DNA of 33,260 nucleotides from Tissierellia bacterium (GTDB lineage Bacteria; Bacillota; Clostridia; Tissierellales; Tepidimicrobiaceae): NCBI GenBank assembly GCA_012518955.1, contig JAAYRD010000147.1, positions 1 to 33,260 of the forward strand, given 5' to 3'. The translations under genes and the position numbers were made by a program. Position 1 is the first letter of the stretch. The number at the start of each line of letters is the position of its first letter. Shown piece after piece: positions 8,155-16,344 of the stretch. The notes beneath the pieces were generated by a model that was not told the origin of the DNA, made no database searches, and saw only the letters and a program-made list of their open reading frames with translations.

Positions 8155-8316
8155 ATGAAGAATAAACAAAAAAACAAGGAACTGGATAAGAATTTTTTTA
8201 AAGCAATGAATTACGAAATAGCTGCTGAGCATGGAATAATTGACAATGAGGATATGAAAAAGAACAGAAAACTGAATAGTAAAAATAAAAAAAATCAAAA
8301 GAAAAACAAGAAATAA
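8155..8316 (+). CDS. 53-residue lysine-rich protein, SASP-like
   Basis: A short gene with a good RBS (AGGTGA, 7 nt before the ATG) and its own strong terminator right after the stop, so it is probably real. The product is about one third lysine. The central segment FFKAMNYEIAAEHGIIDNEDM resembles the first conserved helix of alpha/beta-type small acid-soluble spore proteins (KYEIAxELGI), but the second, DNA-binding glycine-rich block of that family is missing and is replaced by a Lys/Asn-rich tail. It may be a spore core protein or a nucleic-acid binder; this is an inference from one motif. Neighbours give no help. Confidence 0.6.
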   Translation: MKNKQKNKELDKNFFKAMNYEIAAEHGIIDNEDMKKNRKLNSKNKKNQKKNKK

Positions 8317-8362
8317 AAGCAGCTCTAGTCTTATGAATTATAGTAAGACTAGAGCTGCTTTT
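8315..8362. terminator. Strong terminator after the SASP-like gene
   Basis: A 19-bp stem: the arm at 8315-8333 (AAAAGCAGCTCTAGTCTTA) pairs with 8344-8362, with a 10-nt loop. T-rich sequence on the right and A-rich on the left allow termination on both strands. Confidence 0.85.
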
Positions 8363-8425
8363 TAAATCTATGAATTTGAACCCATAAGAATTATTTCAAA
8401 GCTATGAAGATATTAGATTATTTTA

Positions 8426-8638
8426 CTATTTTAAATTCTTTGACCCATAGCTTGAAATATTAAGATAGACTCGCATAAAAGTTTCTTGAGTAGCGTCTTT
8501 AGCTAATTCTTTATTTTTAGTAATGGCTGTAGCGGTACGAAGGGCTTTATGAATATGAATATCGTACAATTCTTTAAAGCTTTCCTTATTCCCATTTATG
8601 ATATTTTGTATAATTTCCTTATTCATTGAACTTGTCAT
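8426..8638 (-). CDS. Truncated sigma factor (region 2 only)
   Basis: A 70-residue product with the start of an ECF-type sigma factor: INGNKESFKELYDIHIHKALRTATAITKNKELAKDATQETFMRVYLNI. This matches sigma region 2, including the ELAxDxxQETFMRVY segment (the core-binding and -10 recognising part). Full ECF factors have about 160-190 residues with a second DNA-binding domain, region 4; here the frame stops after SSYGSKNLK, and I find no region 4 in any frame in the 110 nt downstream. It is therefore probably a decayed gene, or a free-standing region 2 peptide. The start is uncertain (8638 or the ATG at 8626); the RBS is poor. Confidence 0.6.
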   Translation of the reverse strand: MTSSMNKEIIQNIINGNKESFKELYDIHIHKALRTATAITKNKELAKDATQETFMRVYLNISSYGSKNLK

Positions 8639-8740
8639 ATCCTATCTAAATCCTATTTTTTTACCCTTTCATATATATATACCTGGAAAATAAGATAAAA
8701 GTTTTATAAAGGCATAAATATTTTTTAACTATAAAAAATA

Positions 8741-8774
8741 AAAGGATATGACAAATTAAATCGTCATATCCTTT
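8741..8774 (-). terminator. Terminator of the transporter-amidohydrolase operon
   Basis: AAAGGATATGAC (8741-8752) and GTCATATCCTTT (8763-8774) form a perfect 12-bp stem with a 10-nt loop. On the minus strand it is followed by TTTTATTTTTT, a good U-tract. It sits 18 nt past the amidohydrolase stop. Confidence 0.8.
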
Positions 8775-8791
8775 AATACAAAAATATTCTA

Positions 8792-9982
8792 TTATTTTAC
8801 TAATTGGCCCAGTTTATAAACGCTATTGATATTGAATAGGGTATCTAGATTATCTAATGGACTCTCGTCTAATACTAAGAAATCTGCAAATTTTCCTTCT
8901 TCCAATGTCCCGTACTCTTCGTCAATTCCTAATAGTTCTGCCGAGGTCTTCGTGGATGAGACTAAGGATTCCATAGGCGTCATACCACAATCCACCATCA
9001 GTTTTAATTCATAGGGTGCTCCATCATGTAGGTTGAAAGGTGTACCTGCATCTGTACCCATAGCTATTTTAACTCCAGCTTCATAGGCTTTTCTAAAGCT
9101 TTCCATATGACTTCCCATAACCATTTCAGACTTATCTACAGCATCCTTAGGTATACCAGCTTCTACACCATTTTCAACTATAAAATATGGAGCAACTAGA
9201 GTAGGTACTAGATATACTCCTTTTTCAACCATTAGCTGGATTACTTCGTCATCAAGGAAAATGCCATGTTCTATAGAATCAATTCCAGCTAATATAGCAT
9301 TTTTAATACCTTCAGTCCCTTGAGCGTGACTGGCAGTTTTCTTACCTGCCTTATGAGCTTCTATTATTGCTGATTCCATTTCTTCTTTAGAAAGTTGAGG
9401 TGAACCAGGCTCTACTCCCTGGGTCATAACACCTCCTGTAGCCATTATCTTTATTAGATCTGCTCCTTCTTTAAGTTGTTCCCTTGCCGCTTTTCTTGTT
9501 TCGTCTACTCCATCTGCTTCTCTACCCATAGGCCATCCGTGACCACCAGTCATGGTGACAACTTTTGAAGCGGCTAGAAATTCAGGACCTTCTATAAGGC
9601 CTTCCTTTACAGCATCTCTTAATGCTAAATCTACTCCACCAGGTGCACCCAAATCACGGAAATAAGTAGTACCAGATAATAGATGTTTTCTTAGGTTAGC
9701 AGCTCCTCTTAGGGCAGTTTTAGCTAGAGATTCTGACATTAATAAACTAAAAGGATCTCCCACTGGTTCCATGGTAATGTGAACATGGGAATTGATCAGA
9801 CCTGGCATGACTACTTTATCATCTAAATCCACTATATTTATATCTTCGGCTGAGGGTAAATCATCCCCTTGGCCTATTTTAGTAATTTTTTTTCCTTCCA
9901 CTAGGAACCAAGCGTTAGAAACTGGTTCCTTCCCAGTGCCATCGATCATTGTAAATCCTTTGTATAAAGTTTTATTAGACAT
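8792..9982 (-). CDS. Metal-dependent amidohydrolase (imidazolonepropionase/prolidase-like)
   Basis: A 396-residue cytosolic amidohydrolase-superfamily enzyme. It has the N-terminal beta-sandwich that begins TLYKGFTMIDGTG, the metal pair H66/H68 in GLINSHVHI, the bridging lysine candidate K178 in LIKIMATGG, H219 in SHAQG, H239 in EHG, and the catalytic D311 in GTDAGTP. The C-terminus, EEGKFADFLVLDESPL, closes the sandwich. This residue set fits the binuclear subgroup that includes Xaa-Pro/Xaa-Arg dipeptidases and hydrolases of N-acyl amino acids. It is transcribed with the upstream membrane protein (44 nt gap) behind an Ile-type T-box, so a peptide or amino acid conjugate is a sensible substrate guess. 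The RBS is AAAGGAGG. Confidence 0.85.
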   Translation of the reverse strand: MSNKTLYKGFTMIDGTGKEPVSNAWFLVEGKKITKIGQGDDLPSAEDINIVDLDDKVVMPGLINSHVHITMEPVGDPFSLLMSESLAKTALRGAANLRKHLLSGTTYFRDLGAPGGVDLALRDAVKEGLIEGPEFLAASKVVTMTGGHGWPMGREADGVDETRKAAREQLKEGADLIKIMATGGVMTQGVEPGSPQLSKEEMESAIIEAHKAGKKTASHAQGTEGIKNAILAGIDSIEHGIFLDDEVIQLMVEKGVYLVPTLVAPYFIVENGVEAGIPKDAVDKSEMVMGSHMESFRKAYEAGVKIAMGTDAGTPFNLHDGAPYELKLMVDCGMTPMESLVSSTKTSAELLGIDEEYGTLEEGKFADFLVLDESPLDNLDTLFNINSVYKLGQLVK

Positions 9983-10026
9983 AACAATTCCTCCTTTTTA
10001 TACTAAATAATTTTCAAAGTTTTAAA

Positions 10027-11220
10027 CTACATAAGATTTACCATAACTCCTGCCAATACGACTGATGAAATAGTAACGGTTATAAATCCCGAAACCAACA
10101 TTTTAGGTAATATTTCACCTAGGATTGCATCTTTTTCTTCTTCGGTTTCTCCTACTGCATTGGCTACTTCATTTGAAATAATAAAAGTTCCTGGGAAACC
10201 AAATAGAGCAGATACCCCAATGGAAATAGCCATTTCTTTGGAATACCCAAGCAACTTGCCGATTATGGAACATGTTATAGCAATTCCTATAAGACCCAAA
10301 ATCAAACTACCTACCAAAGGCCATAGTAAAGTAGCAAGCATTTCAGGAGTGGCTTGTGTAAGATTGGCAAATATAATTGCCATAAGACTTACCATAGCAA
10401 GCCCAAATGCATTTGCTTTTGTCATTATATCTTCTTCAAGAAAACCCAACTCTCTTCCTACAACGCCAACAATTAAGCACATTACATAGGGATTTATTAT
10501 ATCGTTGATTAAATGTGCTAATTGAAAACCTATTACAGCAACTATTCCTAATTTAGCCAATAGGATATAAGGGGTTTGAAGATGCTTTGGTAAAGGTGGT
10601 ATTGGTTTTGGTTTCTCTCCTAGATTTTTAGTAGCAGTTGCACTTACTTCCTCAGCAGTTTGAGAACTTACAGAATCTTTATTTTTTCTATAGTTATCAC
10701 GCAATCTTCTAGCTTCCTTACTTAACAATATAGAAGCTACGGGATAACCAAAGAAACCTTGAATTACTACTATTAATGTTGCAAAAACTGCTATGGATTC
10801 AAGTCCCTTTGCCTTAGCAGCTTCACCCATCATTATAGCTGCTACAACTCCTCCGGAAATTGGTGGGGCTGCTGCTATTGCGTATTCCTTTCCTAATAGA
10901 GGAGCCCCAACTATGAATAGAAACAAACCTATTCCCACAACTGCTCCCACTGCAATTACAACTGTTTTCCATTGATCTTTAAGATCTTTGAAACTCATGA
11001 GCGTTCCCATATGAGTAATTAAATAAGCTATCATTATTCCGCCGATACTTAGTAATGCAGCATCATCAAAAATTGTAGTAGGTAGACCTACCCAGAATCC
11101 AATTAAGAGAATAACAGATGATACGAATAGCATCGAAAATATAGATTTGGTCTTTGCTGAGACTAGGTCTCCAATGGCAAAAATCACACATAGTACTGTT
11201 AAAGCTAATAAATTGTCCAT
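10027..11220 (-). CDS. Unclassified polytopic membrane transporter
   Basis: A 397-residue integral membrane protein with about ten or eleven hydrophobic helices and a hydrophilic loop in the middle (about residues 180-215, rich in Lys, Thr and Pro). Repeated small-residue motifs such as AAPPISGGVVAAIMMGEAA in the first half and GVSALFGFPGTFIISNEVAN in the second look like two inverted halves with discontinuous helices, as in secondary carriers of the ion transporter superfamily (GltS-like folds). I do not recognise the exact family. The ATG at 11220 is chosen over 11265 because of AAGGAGG 8 nt upstream. A T-box in its leader implies the operon responds to an uncharged tRNA, hence an amino acid or peptide carrier is likely. 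Confidence 0.75.
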   Translation of the reverse strand: MDNLLALTVLCVIFAIGDLVSAKTKSIFSMLFVSSVILLIGFWVGLPTTIFDDAALLSIGGIMIAYLITHMGTLMSFKDLKDQWKTVVIAVGAVVGIGLFLFIVGAPLLGKEYAIAAAPPISGGVVAAIMMGEAAKAKGLESIAVFATLIVVIQGFFGYPVASILLSKEARRLRDNYRKNKDSVSSQTAEEVSATATKNLGEKPKPIPPLPKHLQTPYILLAKLGIVAVIGFQLAHLINDIINPYVMCLIVGVVGRELGFLEEDIMTKANAFGLAMVSLMAIIFANLTQATPEMLATLLWPLVGSLILGLIGIAITCSIIGKLLGYSKEMAISIGVSALFGFPGTFIISNEVANAVGETEEEKDAILGEILPKMLVSGFITVTISSVVLAGVMVNLM

Positions 11221-11252
11221 TATACAATCCTCCTTATAAAATAAATTAGAAT

Positions 11253-11299
11253 AAAAAAACCTCATCTCTAAAGCATAAAGTTGTGCTCTAGAGACGAGG
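11253..11299 (-). terminator. T-box intrinsic terminator
   Basis: On the minus strand the arm at 11299-11285 pairs with 11274-11260 (15 bp, two G-U pairs), followed by seven T (11259-11253). The left arm contains CTCTAG, which can alternatively pair with CTAGAG next to the T-box motif, giving the antiterminator. Confidence 0.85.
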
Positions 11300-11560
11300 A
11301 ATATCCCGTGGTACCACTCTAGTTTACAATTTGTTTTAACAAATTGCCTCTTCAGGTCGAAGTATAGATATCTTGAACCCTAGCCATATAACGGTGGCAG
11401 AATCTAGTTAGATTAGATTCCCGGCCTCATTTACTCCAAATATGTTTCAATTCGGCAGTTCAGGAGTGATTATTATATACTCTATTAATGCCTTGTCTCA
11501 CTAATTTAGGCTCCCTGTGATTAATATGTAAGTATTTTTGTCTCCATCAATACTTTTACT
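11253..11560 (-). ncRNA. T-box riboswitch leader, probable isoleucine specifier
   Basis: The minus-strand leader has the T-box sequence AGAGTGGTACCACGGG (11320-11305), an antiterminator CTAGAG...CTCTAG around it, and the competing terminator. Upstream, CAGGGAG pairs with CTCCTG to close a short Stem I, followed by GAACTGCC. In T-boxes with this layout the specifier triplet directly precedes ACTCCTGA; here it is ATC (11470-11468), an isoleucine codon followed by the usual purine. Uncharged tRNA-Ile would therefore switch on the transporter-amidohydrolase operon. The element class is near certain; the specifier depends on my placement of the loop. The 5' boundary is approximate. Confidence 0.92.
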
Positions 11561-11581
11561 ATATTGAAAATATTAGAAATA

Positions 11582-11610
11582 AGTATACTACCAAAAATCT
11601 TCTTTGTCAA
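11582..11610 (-). promoter_or_regulatory. Sigma-A promoter of the T-box operon
   Basis: On the minus strand a perfect TTGACA (11610-11605), 17-nt spacer, and TATACT (11587-11582). Start expected near 11575, so the whole T-box is transcribed. Confidence 0.85.
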
Positions 11611-11735
11611 TGATTTTTATCATAATAAAGTGATAAAGTGGTCCTAAGTATATCTAAGTGGAAAAATTACTTAAAAAGAAGGGATTGTTTTTACAAAAAT
11701 ATGCAAGAACAAATAAAAAAACTTGCAAAAAACTA

Positions 11736-11764
11736 TTGCTATCTATTAACCTTTGTGTTAGAAT
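11736..11764 (+). promoter_or_regulatory. Probable promoter of the Re-citrate synthase operon
   Basis: TTGCTA (11736-11741), 17-nt spacer, TAGAAT (11759-11764). It matches 4 of 6 and 5 of 6 consensus bases and would give a leader of about 230 nt. No better pair is visible upstream of 12001. Confidence 0.5.
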
Positions 11765-11787
11765 TACTTAAAATATTGTTTTCTATG

Positions 11788-11863
11788 TTCCAATAGCCAT
11801 GTAATAAGCTAGCAAAGCACATAGTATAGGACTATGAACTGGGGTGTAAGCTAAAGCTTGGAA
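11788..11863 (+). ncRNA. Candidate structured leader, unrecognised class
   Basis: Nested complementary segments can be drawn: TTCCAA (11788-11793) with TTGGAA (11858-11863), TAGC (11794-11797) with GCTA (11850-11853), GCAC (11817-11820) with GTGT, and an inner hairpin of ATAGT/ACTAT with loop ATAGG (about 11821-11835). The region between helices includes AACTGGGG. No U-run follows, so control would be at translation or through a later element. It does not match a riboswitch class I know. The pairing was drawn by eye. Confidence 0.3.
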
Positions 11864-12000
11864 TGGATTTTATTAAAAGATATGTGATGTTTTAAAGGGA
11901 ATACACTAGAGATTTATAACATATAAATAACCTATATATGAAACTTATATTCACCAAACTTGCAAATCGTAGAAAACAAAAATATTTAGGGGGAAAGAAT

Positions 12001-13347
12001 ATGAATTATAATGGGATCGATACTTTAAGACCAAATCTTTTTAAGGATGTATTTCCTTATTCGGAAATTCCAAAGATTAAGTTTAATAATATTCAACTGC
12101 CAATGGAAATTCCAGAGAAGATATGGATTACAGATACAACATTTAGGGATGGTCAACAATCCATGTCACCTATGACAGTTGACCAAATAGTGAAAATATA
12201 TGACTATCTTCATCGTTTGGATAATGGTTCTGGAGTTATAAGGCAGACAGAGTTTTTCTTGTATTCTCCTAAGGATAGAGAAGCTGTAGAAAAATGTATG
12301 GATAAGGGATATGAGTTCCCTCAAATAACTTCTTGGATTAGGGCTCATAAAGAAGATTTTAAGTTGGTTAAACAAATGAAGATTAAGGAAACGGGAATCC
12401 TTATGTCTTGTTCTGACTATCATATATTTCATAAATTGAAAATGAATAGAAAAGAAGCTATGAATACTTATTTATCTATAGCAGAATCTGCCCTGGATAG
12501 TGGAATCATACCTAGATGTCATTTTGAAGATATAACAAGAGCAGATTTCTTTGGATTTGTTGCGCCATTGGCAAAGAACCTGATGAAACTATCCGATAAA
12601 TACAATTTACCTGTTAAGATAAGGGCTTGTGATACCTTAGGGTTAGGAGTTTCATACATGGGGGTAGAATTGCCTAGATCTATACCTGCTATCATTCATG
12701 GATTAAGATATTATTGTAATGTACCTTCAGAAAACATTGAATGGCACGGACACAATGATTTCAATGCAGTTGTTACCAATTCTACAACTACCTGGTTATA
12801 TGGAGGATCTTCTGTAAACACAACCTTGTTTGGAATTGGTGAAAGAACTGGAAACTGTCCATTAGAAAGTATGTTGTTTGAATATGCACAAATCAAGGGA
12901 ACTACTGAAGGAATGAACCTTAAGATTATTTCAGAGATAGCGGATTATTTTGAAAAAGAATTGGGTTATTCAATACCAGCTCGCACTCCCTTTGTAGGTA
13001 GTGAATTTAATGTTACTAGAGCAGGAATCCATGCAGATGGATTGTTGAAAGATAAGGAGATATACAATAGTTTTGATACAGAAAAGATTCTAGGAAGTCC
13101 ACCTATTGTAGCTGTAAATCCATATTCTGGATTAGCTGGTATAGCTGCATGGATAAATGGCTATTTTAAGCTAGATGGTTCCAATAAAATAGATAAAAAT
13201 GATGGAAGAATACTTCCAATTAAAAAATGGGTAGATGAAGAGTATGCAAATGGTAGAACCTCAAAGATTAGAAATGATGAACTTAAGGATCTAGTATTTA
13301 GATATATTCCAAATATATTAGGAAATGAAGAAACAAAGGCTATTTAA
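12001..13347 (+). CDS. Re-citrate synthase
   Basis: A 448-residue enzyme that condenses oxaloacetate and acetyl-CoA to citrate with Re-face stereochemistry. It belongs to the DRE-TIM family with isopropylmalate and homocitrate synthases: the metal and catalytic motif is DTTFRDGQQ (45-53), the metal histidines are H249 and H251 in EWHGHNDF, and [13 protein letters not shown] follows. The long [29 protein letters not shown] and [16 protein letters not shown] segments are characteristic of the Clostridium kluyveri-type Re-citrate synthase. The aconitase and isocitrate dehydrogenase genes next to it confirm the assignment over homocitrate synthase. The ATG at 12001 has AGGGGGA upstream; an in-frame ATG at 11938 has no RBS. 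It opens a four-gene operon. Confidence 0.9.
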   Translation: MNYNGIDTLRPNLFKDVFPYSEIPKIKFNNIQLPMEIPEKIWITDTTFRDGQQSMSPMTVDQIVKIYDYLHRLDNGSGVIRQTEFFLYSPKDREAVEKCMDKGYEFPQITSWIRAHKEDFKLVKQMKIKETGILMSCSDYHIFHKLKMNRKEAMNTYLSIAESALDSGIIPRCHFEDITRADFFGFVAPLAKNLMKLSDKYNLPVKIRACDTLGLGVSYMGVELPRSIPAIIHGLRYYCNVPSENIEWHGHNDFNAVVTNSTTTWLYGGSSVNTTLFGIGERTGNCPLESMLFEYAQIKGTTEGMNLKIISEIADYFEKELGYSIPARTPFVGSEFNVTRAGIHADGLLKDKEIYNSFDTEKILGSPPIVAVNPYSGLAGIAAWINGYFKLDGSNKIDKNDGRILPIKKWVDEEYANGRTSKIRNDELKDLVFRYIPNILGNEETKAI

Positions 13348-13367
13348 AATTGGGATGGAGGTATAAT

Positions 13368-15284
13368 ATGAAATTAACAATAACGGAAAAAATAATAAAA
13401 GATCACATAGTCACTGGAGAGTTAAAAAAGGGAACAGAAATAGGTCTAAGGATTGACCAGACTCTAACTCAGGACTCAACAGGCACTATGGCATATCTTC
13501 AATTTGAAGCTATGGGAATAGATAAGGTTAAAACAAAGAAATCTGTGGCCTATATTGATCATAATATGTTGCAAGCAGGTCCAGAAAATGCGGATGATCA
13601 TCTATATATACAAACGGTGGCTAAAAAACACGGAATATACTTTTCAAGACCAGGTAATGGAATATGTCACCAGGTTCATTTAGAGAGATTTGGAGTTCCA
13701 GGAGATACCCTCCTTGGTTCTGATAGTCATACCCCAACTTGTGGAGGTATAGGGATGTTGGCTATAGGTGCAGGAGGATTGGATGTGGCTGTAGCTATGG
13801 CAGGTGGAGAGTATTTTATAACCATGCCTTATATAGTAAAGGTAGAATTGAGAGGAAAATTAAATCCAGGGGTAGCGGCTAAAGATATAATCCTTGAGGT
13901 TTTGAATAGAGCCGGAGTTAAGGGTGGCTTGAATAAGGTATTTGAATACTCAGGGGATGGGATCAAATATTTATCTGTACCTGAAAGGGCTACCATAACC
14001 AATATGGGAGCAGAATTAGGGGCTACTACTTCCATATTTCCTTCTGATGATATAACTTATCAATTCTTAAAAGCTCAAAAAAGAGAAGAAGATTATAATG
14101 AGCTAATAGCCGATGAAGGTGCAGTTTACGATGAGGAGATAGTAATAGATCTTGAAAAGTTGGAGCCTATGGTGGCTTGTCCTCATAGCCCTGATAATGT
14201 AGTACCTGTATCTACCTTGAATGATATTAAGGTTAATCAGGTAGCAATAGGAAGCTGTACTAATTCATCTTATATGGATCTAATGAAGGTTGCTGAAATC
14301 TTAGATGGGAAAACCGTAGCAGAGGATATTTCATTGGTTATATCTCCAGGTTCAAAACAAGTGTTAAATATGCTTGCGGAAAATGGAGCATTATCCAAAC
14401 TTATTGCAGCTGGAGCCAGAATATTGGAGTGCGGATGTGGACCTTGTATTGGTATGGGCCAGGCACCTAGTACAGATGGGGTTTCACTAAGAACCTTCAA
14501 TAGAAACTTCAAAGGCAGATCTGGAACTACTTCTGCTGATGTATATCTGGTAAGTCCAGAGGTGGCTGCCGTTTCTGCCATAACAGGATATATTACAAAT
14601 CCTATAGATCATATAACTAGTTTTAACATAGAGGTTCCCAAGGAATTTAAGATAAATGATAATTTGATAGTAGCTCCAATTAAGGATGGTAGTGATATCG
14701 ATATAATTAGAGGGCCCAATATTCAACCTTTTCCAAAATCAGATGCTTTAGGAGAGGAAGTAATGGGTAAAGTTCTTATAAAAGTAGGGGACGATATAAC
14801 TACGGATCATATAATGCCTTCCAATGCTAAGCTTTTACCTTATAGATCCAATATCCCCTATTTAGCAGATTATTGTTTTGTACCATGTGATCCAGAGTTT
14901 CCTAAGAGGGCAAAAGAAAATGGTGGAGGAATTATTATTGGAGGATTCAATTATGGGCAGGGTTCAAGTCGTGAACATGCGGCTTTGGCTCCATTATATT
15001 TAGGGATTAGGGTGGTTATAGCTAAATCCTTTGCAAGGATACACAAACAAAACTTAATAAATAATGGGATACTTCCTTTGGTATTTGAAAATGAGAGAGA
15101 CTTCGATTGTATAGATCTGTTAGACGAATTAGTTGTAGAGAAAGCTTCACATCAGATTGAAGGAAATAAAGTAACTATAAAGAATAGAACTAAAAAAGAA
15201 GAATATAGTTTACTATTAGATATAACGGAAAGGCAAAGAGATATGCTAGTAGCAGGTGGTCTTTTGAATTTAATGAAATCCTAG
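13368..15284 (+). CDS. acnA: Aconitate hydratase
   Basis: A 638-residue aconitase that isomerises citrate to isocitrate through cis-aconitate, using a [4Fe-4S] cluster. Cluster ligands are C297 in [11 protein letters not shown] and C357 and C360 in [10 protein letters not shown]. Substrate-contact segments include [21 protein letters not shown] in the first half and [13 protein letters not shown] in the swivelling C-terminal domain, which begins around [24 protein letters not shown]. The size matches the shorter aconitases of clostridia and Thermotoga, not the 890-residue AcnA/AcnB of enterics. The ATG at 13368 follows GATGGAGG; the frame's TTG at 13350 overlaps the RBS. It lies 20 nt after the Re-citrate synthase gene. 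Confidence 0.92.
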   Translation: MKLTITEKIIKDHIVTGELKKGTEIGLRIDQTLTQDSTGTMAYLQFEAMGIDKVKTKKSVAYIDHNMLQAGPENADDHLYIQTVAKKHGIYFSRPGNGICHQVHLERFGVPGDTLLGSDSHTPTCGGIGMLAIGAGGLDVAVAMAGGEYFITMPYIVKVELRGKLNPGVAAKDIILEVLNRAGVKGGLNKVFEYSGDGIKYLSVPERATITNMGAELGATTSIFPSDDITYQFLKAQKREEDYNELIADEGAVYDEEIVIDLEKLEPMVACPHSPDNVVPVSTLNDIKVNQVAIGSCTNSSYMDLMKVAEILDGKTVAEDISLVISPGSKQVLNMLAENGALSKLIAAGARILECGCGPCIGMGQAPSTDGVSLRTFNRNFKGRSGTTSADVYLVSPEVAAVSAITGYITNPIDHITSFNIEVPKEFKINDNLIVAPIKDGSDIDIIRGPNIQPFPKSDALGEEVMGKVLIKVGDDITTDHIMPSNAKLLPYRSNIPYLADYCFVPCDPEFPKRAKENGGGIIIGGFNYGQGSSREHAALAPLYLGIRVVIAKSFARIHKQNLINNGILPLVFENERDFDCIDLLDELVVEKASHQIEGNKVTIKNRTKKEEYSLLLDITERQRDMLVAGGLLNLMKS

Positions 15285-15311
15285 CATACTATTTTTGAAA
15301 GGAGAATACTT

Positions 15312-16310
15312 ATGACATATAATATAACACTGCTTCCGGGGGATGGCATAGGTCCGGAAGTAATAACTTCAGCAAGAAAGGTCATTGAAGCTACTGGTGT
15401 TTCTATAAATTGGGAAATTGTAGAAGCTGGAAATGATGCTATAAAAAAGCATGGTACACCCCTTCCTGAATTTGTTATAGATAGTATAAGGAATAATAAG
15501 ATAGCGCTAAAAGGTCCTATAACTACTCCTGTAGGCAAAGGGTTCAAAAGTGTAAATGTAAGGTTGAGACAAGAATTGAATCTATTTGCTAATGTTAGAC
15601 CTATAAAATCCTTTGAAGGAATTGATAGTATACATCAGAATGTGGACTTTGTAATAGTAAGGGAAAATACCGAGGATCTATATGCTGGCATAGAACATAT
15701 GGTAGGAGAGGATGCCGCTGAAAGCATAAAGATTATAACTAGAAAAGCAAGTGAAAGGATATGTAAATTTGCTTTTGAGCTGGCAAAGTCACAAGGTAGA
15801 AAAAAGGTTACCTTAGTTCATAAAGCCAATATAATGAAGCTTTCCGATGGACTGTTTTTAGAATCTGGGAAAAAGTGTGCAAAATCATATGAGGATATAC
15901 AATTTGAAGATATAATAGTTGATGCAATGAGTATGAAATTGGTTCAATTTCCTCAAGATTATGATATAATAGTAGCACCAAATTTATATGGGGATATATT
16001 ATCTGATTTATCCGCAGGACTTATAGGAGGTTTAGGATTAGCAGCCGGAGCTAATATAGGCCATGATATTGCTGTATTTGAACCAATTCATGGGTCTGCA
16101 TTGGATATATCAGGGAAAGATATGGCCAATCCTACATCTGCAATATTATCAGGTGTAATGATGTTAAAACATATTGGGGAATATGGTTCTGCAATGAAGA
16201 TAGAGGATGCATTGGCTAAAGTGTTTAGGGACAAAAGATATAGGACCATAGATTTGGGTGGAGACCTTGGAACCAAGGAGTTTACACAGAAGATTATTGA
16301 TACAATGTAA
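15312..16310 (+). CDS. icd: Isocitrate dehydrogenase, NAD type
   Basis: A 332-residue beta-decarboxylating dehydrogenase that turns isocitrate into 2-oxoglutarate. Substrate residues are S80 and the arginines of KSVNVRLRQELNLFANVRP, plus RENTEDLYAGIEH with Tyr124. The metal aspartates are in NLYGDILSDLSAG. The cofactor loop reads EPIHGSALDISGKDMANP; an Asp at position 265 is the residue that binds the adenosine ribose in NAD-dependent members, where NADP enzymes have Lys-Tyr. Isopropylmalate dehydrogenase is the main alternative by sequence family, but the citrate synthase and aconitase neighbours settle the role. AAAGGAG precedes the ATG. Confidence 0.88.
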   Translation: MTYNITLLPGDGIGPEVITSARKVIEATGVSINWEIVEAGNDAIKKHGTPLPEFVIDSIRNNKIALKGPITTPVGKGFKSVNVRLRQELNLFANVRPIKSFEGIDSIHQNVDFVIVRENTEDLYAGIEHMVGEDAAESIKIITRKASERICKFAFELAKSQGRKKVTLVHKANIMKLSDGLFLESGKKCAKSYEDIQFEDIIVDAMSMKLVQFPQDYDIIVAPNLYGDILSDLSAGLIGGLGLAAGANIGHDIAVFEPIHGSALDISGKDMANPTSAILSGVMMLKHIGEYGSAMKIEDALAKVFRDKRYRTIDLGGDLGTKEFTQKIIDTM

Positions 16311-16344
16311 AGTAAACTTTATTAGATTGGGGGTAGTTTAATAA

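Noticed and set aside
11465-11472. TCA (serine) as the T-box specifier
   Set aside because: It would be followed by C instead of the usual purine and shifts the triplet one base from the normal position before ACTCCTGA.
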